Shown here one piece after another: positions 18,094-26,360 of a stretch of 64,000 nt of DNA. Under the pieces are notes generated by a model. It did no database searches, was not told the origin of the DNA, and was given only the letters and a program-made list of their open reading frames with translations. The position numbers and the translations under genes were made by a program. The first letter of the stretch is position 1; each line of letters opens with the position of its first letter. Origin of the DNA: Galbibacter pacificus (GTDB lineage: Bacteria > Bacteroidota > Bacteroidia > Flavobacteriales > Flavobacteriaceae); contig NZ_JAQSVC010000005.1 in NCBI RefSeq assembly GCF_029603165.1, forward strand, positions 62,001 to 126,000, given 5' to 3'.

Positions 18094-19812
18094 ATGAAAA
18101 AAATAATATATAGTATATCTGTTGCTACAATAACACTATTAGTGGGTTGTAGTCAAGATATTACAGATACAGAAGACCTCTATCATAAAAATTTTGATAA
18201 TTATTATAGTCGTCCGCAAGATATAGAAGAAGCTATGGGAGGTGTGTACAATGCCTTATATACGGCAGGGCCACATAGCGATGAGGCAATAGCTGCAAAT
18301 CTACTCTCCGATATGATGTTTGGCGGTGGAGGTCCCGACGACCGATCGGCCAAAAATGTAGACAGCTTTCAAGATCCCGAAGAAGATACCTATAAAGATT
18401 TATGGGTACAAACTTATTATGGCGTAAATAGATGTAATACCATTATTGAAACAGTTCCTGATGCCGATTTCTCATCCTATTTCAATACCGAGGCCGAAGC
18501 TACCGAATATAAAAACCAAACCTTGGCAGAAGCTCATTTTATGAGAGGCTTTTTTTACTTTAGAGCGGCTAAGTTTTTTGGAGGGGTACCTTTAATTCTT
18601 AGTATCAATGCCCCAAGAGATGTGCCAAGATCATCATATACAGATACTTATGCGCAAATTACCGCCGATTTTAAAATGGCAATAGATTTATTCCCTTCCA
18701 CACCATTTACATCAACGCCAACAGCTCGATATGGACATGCCGATAAATGGGTGGCAGAAGCTTATATGGCAAGGGCTTACTTGTATTATACAGGGTATAT
18801 GACCAATATTGAAGGGCAGGCGGCAAGCGATTTACCTTTGCCGGAAGGCGGCTCGGTTTCAAAATCGCAAGTAATCGCATATTTAGATGATTGTATCAAT
18901 AATAGTGGCTATGGCTTAGTAGACGATTTTAGAAACTTATGGCCATATTCTTATGTAAATACAAGTGCTGGAGACGTGGTTCTTCCTTGGGCAGATACCG
19001 AAGGCTTGGCATGGGCTGGTCAAGATGGGTTAAGCCCAACTTTTGGAACTGGTAACGAAGAGTTTATGTTTGTACAACGGTATTCTACCACCAACTGGGA
19101 TTGGGGGCAACAATACAACAACAGATATCCGCTTTTCTTTGGTATTCGCGATAACTCTATGGTGCCATTCGGACAAGGATGGGGCTGGGGACCTGTAAAT
19201 CCTACGCTCTGGAACCAATGGGACGATGCCGATCCAAGAAAAGAAGGATCTATTCTTCAATTGGGCGATGCCGATCAGGGTACTGGTGGTTGGCAGGCAG
19301 ATAAAGGCGATCATGAAACCGGATTGGTAAATAAAAAGTATACCACCATTCAACATCAAGATCCTGATCCTGAAGGAGAAGATGGAGTTAAAGGAATGTT
19401 CTATTTTTTATACGATATGAATAATGGAGACCCAATGCAATTATGGGCAGCTCAAGATTATGTATACCTGCGTTTTGCCGATGTATTGTTAATGCATTCT
19501 GAAATTTCTGAAACAGCCGATGGTATAAATGCCGTTAGGGGCAGGGCAGGGTTAACATCTGTAGGGTATTCTTTAGATGCCTTAAAAGAGGAACGCTTAC
19601 ACGAATTTGCTTTTGAAGGCTTACGTTGGTTCGATTTGGTACGCTGGGGAGATGTAGATGATGCTTTTGGAGCTCAAATCAATGTTAGAAATTCTGGTGT
19701 AGATGCTACATACAGTGTACAATACAGACCCGAAACAAAGGGGTTGGTTCCGATTCCTGAATCGGAAGTAAGACTTTCAAACGGAGTTTACGAACAAAAC
19801 CCGGGTTGGTAA
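18094..19812 (+). CDS. SusD/RagB-family glycan-binding lipoprotein
   Basis: 572 residues with lipobox Cys at about 19 (LLVGCSQD). Typical RagB/SusD features: N-terminal YSRPQDIEEAMGGVYNAL, TPR-like helices (AEAHFMRGFFYFRAAKFFGGVPL), the RGRAGL segment and the conserved C-terminal ERLHEFAFEGLRWFDLVRWGD, ending IPESEVRLSNGVYEQNPGW. It forms the surface lid on the SusC barrel encoded just upstream and captures the glycan. Confidence 0.96.
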   Translation: MKKIIYSISVATITLLVGCSQDITDTEDLYHKNFDNYYSRPQDIEEAMGGVYNALYTAGPHSDEAIAANLLSDMMFGGGGPDDRSAKNVDSFQDPEEDTYKDLWVQTYYGVNRCNTIIETVPDADFSSYFNTEAEATEYKNQTLAEAHFMRGFFYFRAAKFFGGVPLILSINAPRDVPRSSYTDTYAQITADFKMAIDLFPSTPFTSTPTARYGHADKWVAEAYMARAYLYYTGYMTNIEGQAASDLPLPEGGSVSKSQVIAYLDDCINNSGYGLVDDFRNLWPYSYVNTSAGDVVLPWADTEGLAWAGQDGLSPTFGTGNEEFMFVQRYSTTNWDWGQQYNNRYPLFFGIRDNSMVPFGQGWGWGPVNPTLWNQWDDADPRKEGSILQLGDADQGTGGWQADKGDHETGLVNKKYTTIQHQDPDPEGEDGVKGMFYFLYDMNNGDPMQLWAAQDYVYLRFADVLLMHSEISETADGINAVRGRAGLTSVGYSLDALKEERLHEFAFEGLRWFDLVRWGDVDDAFGAQINVRNSGVDATYSVQYRPETKGLVPIPESEVRLSNGVYEQNPGW

Positions 19813-19838
19813 TTATTTTAACTGATAAAATTTAAGAC

Positions 19839-20630
19839 ATGAAAATAAATAAAATAATAGGTCTATGCGGGAGTACTTTGCTGTTATTGTTTTCGGCATG
19901 CCAACCTATAGACGACAGGGAAGTGTTGGAAAACACTACGGATATTGACGGGGTAAAACTGGTTGCCACACAAGCTACAGAAGGAGGGAACTTAGTAGAG
20001 TTAAGTATGGAAACCCCGGGTATAACAGGCTATTGGGATTATAATTTGGGAAAAGCTTTAACCGATAAAGTAGAGTTTGTATATCCTATCCCGGGAACAT
20101 CCACCTTTACTTATACGGGAACCTTGGGAGGCGAGTTTTTCTCTAAAACCATAGATGTACAAATTGATGAATTGGATCATCCTTTAGATCAGGATTGGTA
20201 CGACTTGGTGAGCGAAGAAACTTCAGAAGGAAAAACATGGGTTTTTGCCGGAGGTCCTGCAGCAGATGGCGGTAAATGGTGGTATATGTCACCACCAGAT
20301 GATCCTTCGCAATGGGAAACAGCATGGTGGAATGCAGCAGGAGATTGTTGTCCGCCGGTAGATGCCGCAGGGAAGATGCATTTCGACTTGGATGGTGCTG
20401 CAAACTATACCTACTATTCTAAGCCAGGTGCAACACCGCAAGAAGGAAGCTTTGTGTTGGATGTTGCCAATCAAACATTACAGGTAAACGGGCAAAACAT
20501 TCTTGGAGCAGAACAAGGAAATCCGGAAGGATTGTATACCATTATTTCTTTAACAGAAGACGAATTGATATTGTATTTATCTAACAATGCAGGTGGAACT
20601 GGTTGGACTTGGGTATTTAAACCCGAATAG
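19839..20630 (+). CDS. Surface lipoprotein of the SusCD operon
   Basis: 263 residues with a lipobox at about Cys21 (LLLFSACQP). The N-terminal 115 residues form a PKD/Ig-like beta domain (GGNLVELSMETPGITGYWDY, FTYTGTLGGEFFSKTIDV). The C-terminal part (about 125-263) is Trp-rich (KWWYMSPPDDPSQWETAWWN, GTGWTWVFKPE) and carries CC in DCCPPVD. Third gene of the operon, where SusE/SusF-type surface glycan-binding proteins usually sit. Such a role fits the exposed Trp residues, but I cannot name a defined family. Confidence 0.8.
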   Translation: MKINKIIGLCGSTLLLLFSACQPIDDREVLENTTDIDGVKLVATQATEGGNLVELSMETPGITGYWDYNLGKALTDKVEFVYPIPGTSTFTYTGTLGGEFFSKTIDVQIDELDHPLDQDWYDLVSEETSEGKTWVFAGGPAADGGKWWYMSPPDDPSQWETAWWNAAGDCCPPVDAAGKMHFDLDGAANYTYYSKPGATPQEGSFVLDVANQTLQVNGQNILGAEQGNPEGLYTIISLTEDELILYLSNNAGGTGWTWVFKPE

Positions 20631-20672
20631 AGCAGCAAAGTAAAAACCAATCAGTTAGTTTTAATTAGTTTG

Positions 20673-20714
20673 AGGCTGAATTTTAAGCGAAAGCTTAGAG
20701 TTCAGCCTTTTTTT
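20673..20714 (+). terminator. Terminator of the SusC-SusD-lipoprotein operon
   Basis: AGGCTGAA (20673-20680) pairs with TTCAGCCT (20701-20708), followed by a T-run. Inside is a second small hairpin TAAGC-GAAA-GCTTA with a GNRA-type loop. Confidence 0.85.
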
Positions 20715-20728
20715 ATAAAAAAATACAC

Positions 20729-20890
20729 ATGAGGAAGGAAGAAATGTGCGTGGAATGCCAAAAATATAGATGGGAAACCTAAAAAAGTGCATGGGGAAGG
20801 GAAAAATGTGCGTGGGACGCCAAAAATATGGATGGGAAACCTAAAAAAATGTATGGGGAAGGGAAGAATATGCGTGGGAAGCCAAAAAAA
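20729..20890. repeat. 62-base tandem direct repeat, 2.6 copies
   Basis: Copies at 20729-20790, 20791-20852 and a partial one at 20853-20890, alike at most positions. Each copy is itself made of three related units of about 21 bases with the theme TGGGAA..CC.AAAAA..TG. The 62-base period is not a multiple of three, so no reading frame persists through the array. It lies between two convergent operons, just after one terminator and against the next. Confidence 0.85.
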
Positions 20891-20914
20891 ATCAGCCTAC
20901 CGAAAGGCAGGCTG
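20884..20914 (-). terminator. Terminator of the minus-strand hexosaminidase unit
   Basis: On the minus strand CAGCCTGCC-TTTC-GGTAGGCTG forms a 9-base stem (one G-T pair) followed by a run of seven to eight T residues (A run at 20884-20891 on the plus strand). Confidence 0.8.
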
Positions 20915-20961
20915 AACCAAACAACATTGTGGCGGTACAATGAAAGTTATTATGTATGTGG

Positions 20962-23262
20962 TTATTTAATAGGCATATGGTATATCATGGTACTATCAAT
21001 AGTTTTATATTCGATTTCATTGGCTTTACGGTATTTTACCTCTACTTCGTTCCAATCGGAAGCCCATCCCTTAATAACATTGTTCAAGTATAAAATTTCA
21101 ATGGGGTGGAGGCCTTTTTTAAGGGCAATGGTACCTTCCAAAGGAAATCTTTTTAGGGTATATTCGGGATCGATAATGAGAGAGTCGGCAATCTTCACTT
21201 TTTCTTGCTTGCTCGCAAAATAATAGACACCATCTTCGGGGATATCCACATAGCCTTTTATGGAAACGGCCCTAAACTTGGTTGTGTCTATTTCTTTCCC
21301 CCAATCGTAGGTTACATTGGCATCTTTTATATGCTTAATTGTGGTTGGGTTGCTAAAAGTTCCTTTTATGGCACTGGCATCGGTAAAATGTCCTTTTAGT
21401 GTCGTCATTGTTAATCCGGGGGCGAGCTCTTTTTCAGCAATGGCATTTTTTAAATTACCTTTTTTAACGTGCAAGGTCCTAACGGTGCTTATTTTTCCCG
21501 TTGGAAGCACTGTTGCAATATTAATTTCGGTGTTTTCCGTAAAGGTAATCGGCTTTTTATAAGCAGGGCTTTGTGCGGTAGGGGATGTTCCATCTATAGT
21601 ATACACCATTTTTACCGGATGTGTGGTATGGAAGGCTAATGTAACGCTATCGGTAAATACAATTCCGTTTGCGGTGGGCCCTTCCGGCAACGGTATATGG
21701 TAATTTATGTTATAATGGTCCAAAACCGGGTACAGTTCGTCAAGCCGTGTAAGGAAATCCGTATAATCTTTCTTTTCTTTTCCTGTCCATGTAAGTTCGG
21801 CAAGGGCAATAATGCGTGGATAGGCATAATATTCTATGTCCTTGCCTTCATAGGCGTATTCTGTCCAGTGGTTTCCCTGCATCCCGAGAATGTGGTGCCT
21901 TTTGTCTTCATTTATGGCTTCGGGAACGGGATCGTAATTATAAATTTTTTCCAAAGGGATATAGCCGCCGTGCGCCATTGGCTCGACGCGGTAATCGCCT
22001 TGATGAAAATTAAGGTATGCATGGCTGGTAGGCGACATAATTACATCGTGACCGGCATTAGCCGCTTTAATACCACCTTCTTCGCCTTGCCATGACATAA
22101 TATTGGTAGTGGGGGTAATACCGCCTTCCAGAATTTCGTCCCATCCTATCATTTCTTTGTCGTGCTTCTTTAAAATCTGTTCTACACGTGCTATAAAATA
22201 GCTTTGCAGCTCTTCTTCGTTGGCCAAGCCTTCATCTTTTATGCGTTTTTGGCAAAGAGGGCATTTTTCCCAACGTTTTTTAGGTACTTCGTCTCCGCCA
22301 ACATGGTAATATTTATATGGAAATAAGGGAACCAATTCTTCAAACACGTCTTCAAGGAAGGTAAATACGCTTTCTTTTCCGGCACAAAATATATTGTAAT
22401 CTATTCCCCATAATTCTCTTGGTTGGTAGGTCCAAGTATCGTTACAAGCATATTCGGGATAGGCTGCAAGCGCGGCCACGGCATGGCCGGGGGTTTCTAT
22501 CTCGGGAACAACATCTATGTAACGTTCTTTTGCATAAGCCACCACTTCTTTGATATCTTCTTGGGTATAATACTCTTCGCCTTTTCGTTCTGGGTTGTCC
22601 TTAATACCATTGACTACAAGTTTTGGATATTTTTTAATTTCTACCCGCCAACCTTGGTCGTCTGTTAAGTGCCAATGAAACTTATTTATTTTGAAAAGGG
22701 AGAGAACGTCCAGTTGTTTTTTAATTTCCTCAACAGTGAAAAAATGCCTGGAAACATCCAAATGAATGCCGCGCCATGAAAAAGCGGGCTTGTCTTTAAT
22801 GGAAAGTGCAGGAATTGTTACGGCAGTGATATTATTGGATGCCGTTTTTGGGGCAACGGGAATAAGCTGAAGCAAAGATTCCATGGCGTAGAAAAGTCCG
22901 CGGTGGCTTCCCTCCATAAGTATCTGGTTATTGGAAATGTTTAAGGTGTAGGCTTCATCATTTTCAAAAGTAGTGCTGGGTTTTAGCACAATGGTGTTTT
23001 TTTTGACCGTTTTGTTACTTGTTTTGGGCTTTATGCCGGTATAGGCCTTGATTTTATCAGCAAAAAAATTAGCAATACGTTTGGTTTCATCATCGGTATA
23101 TACAATAGCGGTATTGTTATCGATGGTAAAACTACCGTTTTGTACAGTTAGTTCCTGTGGCTTTGGAGTTACAAATGCATGTGTGTTTTCCAAAGTGTTT
23201 TTTTCAGGATTATTACAGCTCATACAGACGATGAGGAGCAATAAAAGGGAATGTAACTTCAT
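20962..23262 (-). CDS. Beta-N-acetylhexosaminidase (GH20) lipoprotein
   Basis: 766 residues from the ATG at 23262. A start 12 codons further up would overlap the next gene and bury the lipoprotein signal, so 23262 is chosen (MKLHSLLLLLIVCMSCNN, Cys16). Domains: GH20b (about 30-150), GH20 catalytic TIM barrel (about 155-500; SWRGIHLDVSRHF, KFHWHLTDDQGWRVEIKKYP, the catalytic pair Asp-Glu in HVGGDEVPKKRW near 323-324, GWDEILEGG), then a chitobiase-like C-terminal beta domain and a PA14-like tail (EDGVYYFASKQEK). It releases terminal GlcNAc or GalNAc from oligosaccharides. It ends the unit that begins with the sugar kinase. Confidence 0.95.
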   Translation of the reverse strand: MKLHSLLLLLIVCMSCNNPEKNTLENTHAFVTPKPQELTVQNGSFTIDNNTAIVYTDDETKRIANFFADKIKAYTGIKPKTSNKTVKKNTIVLKPSTTFENDEAYTLNISNNQILMEGSHRGLFYAMESLLQLIPVAPKTASNNITAVTIPALSIKDKPAFSWRGIHLDVSRHFFTVEEIKKQLDVLSLFKINKFHWHLTDDQGWRVEIKKYPKLVVNGIKDNPERKGEEYYTQEDIKEVVAYAKERYIDVVPEIETPGHAVAALAAYPEYACNDTWTYQPRELWGIDYNIFCAGKESVFTFLEDVFEELVPLFPYKYYHVGGDEVPKKRWEKCPLCQKRIKDEGLANEEELQSYFIARVEQILKKHDKEMIGWDEILEGGITPTTNIMSWQGEEGGIKAANAGHDVIMSPTSHAYLNFHQGDYRVEPMAHGGYIPLEKIYNYDPVPEAINEDKRHHILGMQGNHWTEYAYEGKDIEYYAYPRIIALAELTWTGKEKKDYTDFLTRLDELYPVLDHYNINYHIPLPEGPTANGIVFTDSVTLAFHTTHPVKMVYTIDGTSPTAQSPAYKKPITFTENTEINIATVLPTGKISTVRTLHVKKGNLKNAIAEKELAPGLTMTTLKGHFTDASAIKGTFSNPTTIKHIKDANVTYDWGKEIDTTKFRAVSIKGYVDIPEDGVYYFASKQEKVKIADSLIIDPEYTLKRFPLEGTIALKKGLHPIEILYLNNVIKGWASDWNEVEVKYRKANEIEYKTIDSTMIYHMPIK

Positions 23263-23266
23263 AGAT

Positions 23267-24133
23267 TTAATTTTTGGTATGTATTTTTTGTCCGGCAATG
23301 TATTTTATGAGATTGTCGATTGGCTTTCTCACAAAAGTACTTGCCCGGTACCCTTTTTCTTTAAGTTGTTTGGTTAGAATGTCCTGCGAATAATAAGCAA
23401 TGGAGCCAACAAAATGAATAGGGTGCCGTTGTAACTCGTTATGGTAATGTGTTAAATAGGTTTCTATAAAAGATGCAATGGTTTTATGGAGAATGTTTTC
23501 AATAAATGGATCATTACGGTGCTGAAAAGCAAAGCGCGCAAAGGAAGCTAAATATTTATTTGGATTTTGATTGTGATAAAGGTGTTGGAACATTTGGTTC
23601 ATATCGGTATCATGGTCGTCTTCAAAAGCTGCTTTGATGTTTGCTGGCATTTTATGATGGTAATGTGCCCGAAGGAGTGCTTTGCCTATGTAATTACCGC
23701 TGCCTTCATCCGAAAGAACGTAACCCAGTGAAGGGATTTTCTGGATAATGTTGGTCCCGTCAAAATAGCAACAATTAGAGCCTGTTCCCAAAATGCAAAT
23801 TACGCCGGGCTTAGTAGTTGTTGCGTGAATGGCCGCCACAACATCTTCCTTGATGCCAATATGGACATTGTTTTCGAATATTTCTTCGAGGATGAGCTTC
23901 ATTTTTTTATCGGCGCTTCTTGTACCGCAACCGGCCCCGTAAAAATGTATTTGGGTAACCAAGGTTTTGTAAGGTTGAAGGTCTTTATTGTTTCGGATAA
24001 TAGAAGTTATGGCCTTGTCGGACAAAGCCATGGGGTTGATTCCTTCTGTCTGGGAAGATAATAGCTGTTCTCCATTTATATCGGCGAGGATCCAGTCGCA
24101 TTTGGTAGATCCACTATCGGCAATTAAAATCAT
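23267..24133 (-). CDS. BadF/BadG-family ATPase, probable N-acetylglucosamine kinase
   Basis: 288 residues in the actin-like ATPase fold. The phosphate-1 loop is at the start (LIADSGSTKCDWIL), phosphate-2 is GVICILGTGSNCCYFDG, and SDEGSGNYIGKALLR matches the GlcNAc kinase / MurK group of the BadF family. Family members phosphorylate amino sugars such as GlcNAc in the cytosol. The gene is 4 bases upstream of the GH20 gene and a neighbour of nagB, so GlcNAc is the natural substrate. The rest of the reaction (which hydroxyl) cannot be read from sequence. Confidence 0.85.
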   Translation of the reverse strand: MILIADSGSTKCDWILADINGEQLLSSQTEGINPMALSDKAITSIIRNNKDLQPYKTLVTQIHFYGAGCGTRSADKKMKLILEEIFENNVHIGIKEDVVAAIHATTTKPGVICILGTGSNCCYFDGTNIIQKIPSLGYVLSDEGSGNYIGKALLRAHYHHKMPANIKAAFEDDHDTDMNQMFQHLYHNQNPNKYLASFARFAFQHRNDPFIENILHKTIASFIETYLTHYHNELQRHPIHFVGSIAYYSQDILTKQLKEKGYRASTFVRKPIDNLIKYIAGQKIHTKN

Positions 24134-24194
24134 TGTTGGTTATTTATTTATTTTTAGTTTAGACATCATTTTAAACAGATAAGGTACTAAATTT

Positions 24195-24210
24195 AACTTG
24201 AATACAAGTT
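24195..24210. promoter_or_regulatory. Perfect inverted repeat upstream of the kinase gene
   Basis: AACTTG-AATA-CAAGTT, a 16-base site with 6-base arms, 62-77 bases before the kinase start. Size and symmetry fit a dimeric repressor or activator. No T-run follows it in either direction. Confidence 0.4.
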
Positions 24211-24268
24211 GTTTTTACCTTTAACAATTTTCATGGTTTGGCGTTGCCAAATATTTACATGGTAGTTT

Positions 24269-24300
24269 AAAACAGCCTCTCTTTAAAGAAAGGCTGTTTT
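24269..24300 (-). terminator. Terminator after nagB
   Basis: AAAACAGCCT (24269-24278) pairs with AGGCTGTTTT (24291-24300); on the minus strand, 45 bases after the nagB stop, it has a T-rich 3' arm. An inner CTTTAAAG may extend the stem. Confidence 0.75.
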
Positions 24301-24344
24301 GAGAAACTAACGCAAATAAAATTTGCTAACTACTAACTTAAAAC

Positions 24345-26261
24345 TTAAAAATGATATCTTTTAAATGCCTCAATGGCTTCGTATTCTGCCAAGCCAAGGT
24401 TATCGTACAGTAAAGCTGTATTTCTGTTTCTTTCTTGTGCCCTTACCCAAAATTCGCGGGCGTCTTCTCCTTGAAACATCACCCTGTCTTTTTGCGATTG
24501 GTGGAAAAGAATGGCATTTATTTTTTTGTTCATCTCGTCGGGGCTTAAAGGAACGGCCATTTCTATGTCGGCTATGTCCCATTCGTGCCATGCACCGCGA
24601 TATAGCCAAACCCAGCAATCTTCCATGAATTTTTGCCCTTTTATGCGTTCTATGGTTTCAAAAATGGCATCAAGGCACAGCTTGTGCGTTCCGTGCGGGT
24701 CTGCCAGATCTCCTGCGGCATATATTTGGTGGGGTTGAATGCTTGTAATTAAATCTGATATAATTTGAATATCATTTTCCCCAACCGGATTTTTCTTTAC
24801 TTCGCCAGTTTCATAAAAAGGAAGGTCGAGAAAGTGAACTTTAGCATCGTTGAGCCCCAGATATCTTGTTGCGCCATACGATTCCATCCTTCGGATTAAG
24901 CCTTTAATCTTCCTGGTTTCAATGCTGTCTCCATAAGCCGTTGTTTTATTTTGAAGAAAAGCTATGATTTTACTAAAATTGGTCTCCTTTTTATCATTGT
25001 CCAGTAATTGGGCCACTTCGGCAAACTTAAGCGCTTCTTCATCGGTAACGGCAATATTGCCAGAGGTTTGATATGCTACGTGTACTTCGTGCCCCTGTTC
25101 GATTAATCGTGAAAAAGTACCTCCCATGGAAATAACATCGTCATCTGGATGCGGGCTAAAAATAATAACCCTTTTCTTTGCCGGATTGGCGCGTTCTGGT
25201 CTGTTTTTATCGTCGGCATTGGGTTTACCGCCCGGCCAACCGGTTATGGTGTGCTGTACCTTGTTAAAGATTTTAATGTTAAGATTGTAAGCTGAGCCTT
25301 CAATAGTTAGTAATCCTGCCATGCCGTGTTCATTATAATCTTTATCGGTAAGCTTGAGAATGGGTTTTTGCAATTCTTCGCTTAACCAGGTAACAGCGCG
25401 CACTTTTAAATCGTCTGTCCAGATACATTGGCTAACAATCCATGGTGTTTTAATACGCGTAAGTTCTGAAGCTGCTTCGTTATCCATAATCATGGTGGTA
25501 TTGTCATGATTTTGGAGAAAAGTAGCGGGGATATTGGAGGTAATTTGCCCTTCAATAGTTTCTTTTACAATAGAGGCTTTTTTGTGCCCCCATGCCAGCA
25601 TGATAATCCGTTTTGCTTTCATGATGGTGCTTACCCCCATGGTAATTGCCTTTTTGGGCACGTATTCTATTCCGTTAAAATCGGATGCTGCATCACGGCG
25701 GGTAACATGGTCCAGGGTAATAATCCGGGTTCCCGAATTTTTATGCGAACCGGGTTCGTTAAAACCAATATGTCCCGTTCTTCCAATTCCCAGCAATTGA
25801 AAATCGAGTCCGCCCAATTGTTTTATTTTTAAATCGTAATCAATACAATATTGATCTAGCTCTTCTTGAGGGACTTCCCCGGAAGGAATGTTAACATTTT
25901 CTGGGTTGATATCTACATGGTCAAACAAATGTTGGTGCATGAAATAGTAATAACTCTGGCGGTTTTCGGGTTCCATTGGATAGTATTCATCCAAATTGAA
26001 GGTAATTACATTGTAAAAACTGAGTTCGCCTTTTTTATGAAGATTTACAAGTTCTTCGTAAACTTTAATTGGGGACGATCCTGTTGCAAGTCCGAGAACA
26101 CAAGGCCTACCTTCCTGTTGCCTTTGTTTGATAAGTTCGGCAATTTCATGGGCCACCAAAACAGAAGCATAATTAGAATCGTTAAAGATTTCATTATGAA
26201 TTTTTTCAAATTTGGTGTCTTCAAATTTACCTACCTGTTTGTACTTAATTTCTTGTATCAT
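24345..26261 (-). CDS. nagB: Glucosamine-6-phosphate deaminase fused to a PIG-L deacetylase-like domain
   Basis: 638 residues, more than twice the length of ordinary NagB. The N-terminal part (about 15-290) is NagB: LGLATGSSPIKVYEEL, the catalytic region NLDEYYPMEPENRQSYYYFM and GIGRTGHIGFNEPGS. It turns glucosamine-6-phosphate into fructose-6-phosphate and ammonia. A linker leads to a PIG-L/LmbE domain (about 365-600) with the zinc motif as SPHPDDDVISMGG near 370 and the third ligand His in DPHGTHKLC. Members of that family remove acetyl groups from GlcNAc conjugates. No nagA gene is in the window, so the extra domain could supply the deacetylase step; that is inference. Such fusions are known in Bacteroidetes. 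Confidence 0.93.
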   Translation of the reverse strand: MIQEIKYKQVGKFEDTKFEKIHNEIFNDSNYASVLVAHEIAELIKQRQQEGRPCVLGLATGSSPIKVYEELVNLHKKGELSFYNVITFNLDEYYPMEPENRQSYYYFMHQHLFDHVDINPENVNIPSGEVPQEELDQYCIDYDLKIKQLGGLDFQLLGIGRTGHIGFNEPGSHKNSGTRIITLDHVTRRDAASDFNGIEYVPKKAITMGVSTIMKAKRIIMLAWGHKKASIVKETIEGQITSNIPATFLQNHDNTTMIMDNEAASELTRIKTPWIVSQCIWTDDLKVRAVTWLSEELQKPILKLTDKDYNEHGMAGLLTIEGSAYNLNIKIFNKVQHTITGWPGGKPNADDKNRPERANPAKKRVIIFSPHPDDDVISMGGTFSRLIEQGHEVHVAYQTSGNIAVTDEEALKFAEVAQLLDNDKKETNFSKIIAFLQNKTTAYGDSIETRKIKGLIRRMESYGATRYLGLNDAKVHFLDLPFYETGEVKKNPVGENDIQIISDLITSIQPHQIYAAGDLADPHGTHKLCLDAIFETIERIKGQKFMEDCWVWLYRGAWHEWDIADIEMAVPLSPDEMNKKINAILFHQSQKDRVMFQGEDAREFWVRAQERNRNTALLYDNLGLAEYEAIEAFKRYHF

Positions 26262-26304
26262 TTTTAAATAGCCTTTTTATATTCTTTTTCTCGTTCTTTT
26301 TTTT

Positions 26305-26332
26305 AAAAGACAGGCTCGTAACGAGCCTGTCT
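26305..26332 (-). terminator. Terminator after the second susCD pair
   Basis: AGACAGGCTCG (26308-26318), TAA loop, CGAGCCTGTCT (26322-26332); on the minus strand it is followed by TTTT. It separates nagB from the susCD unit upstream. Confidence 0.8.
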
Positions 26333-26360
26333 GCAATTTTAAATCATTGGCTTTAGTTGG

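Noticed and set aside
20828-21223. Open frame of 131 residues with GKPKK-type repeats
   Set aside because: It runs through the tandem repeat, a terminator hairpin and the antisense of the hexosaminidase gene, and the 62-base period breaks the frame between copies.
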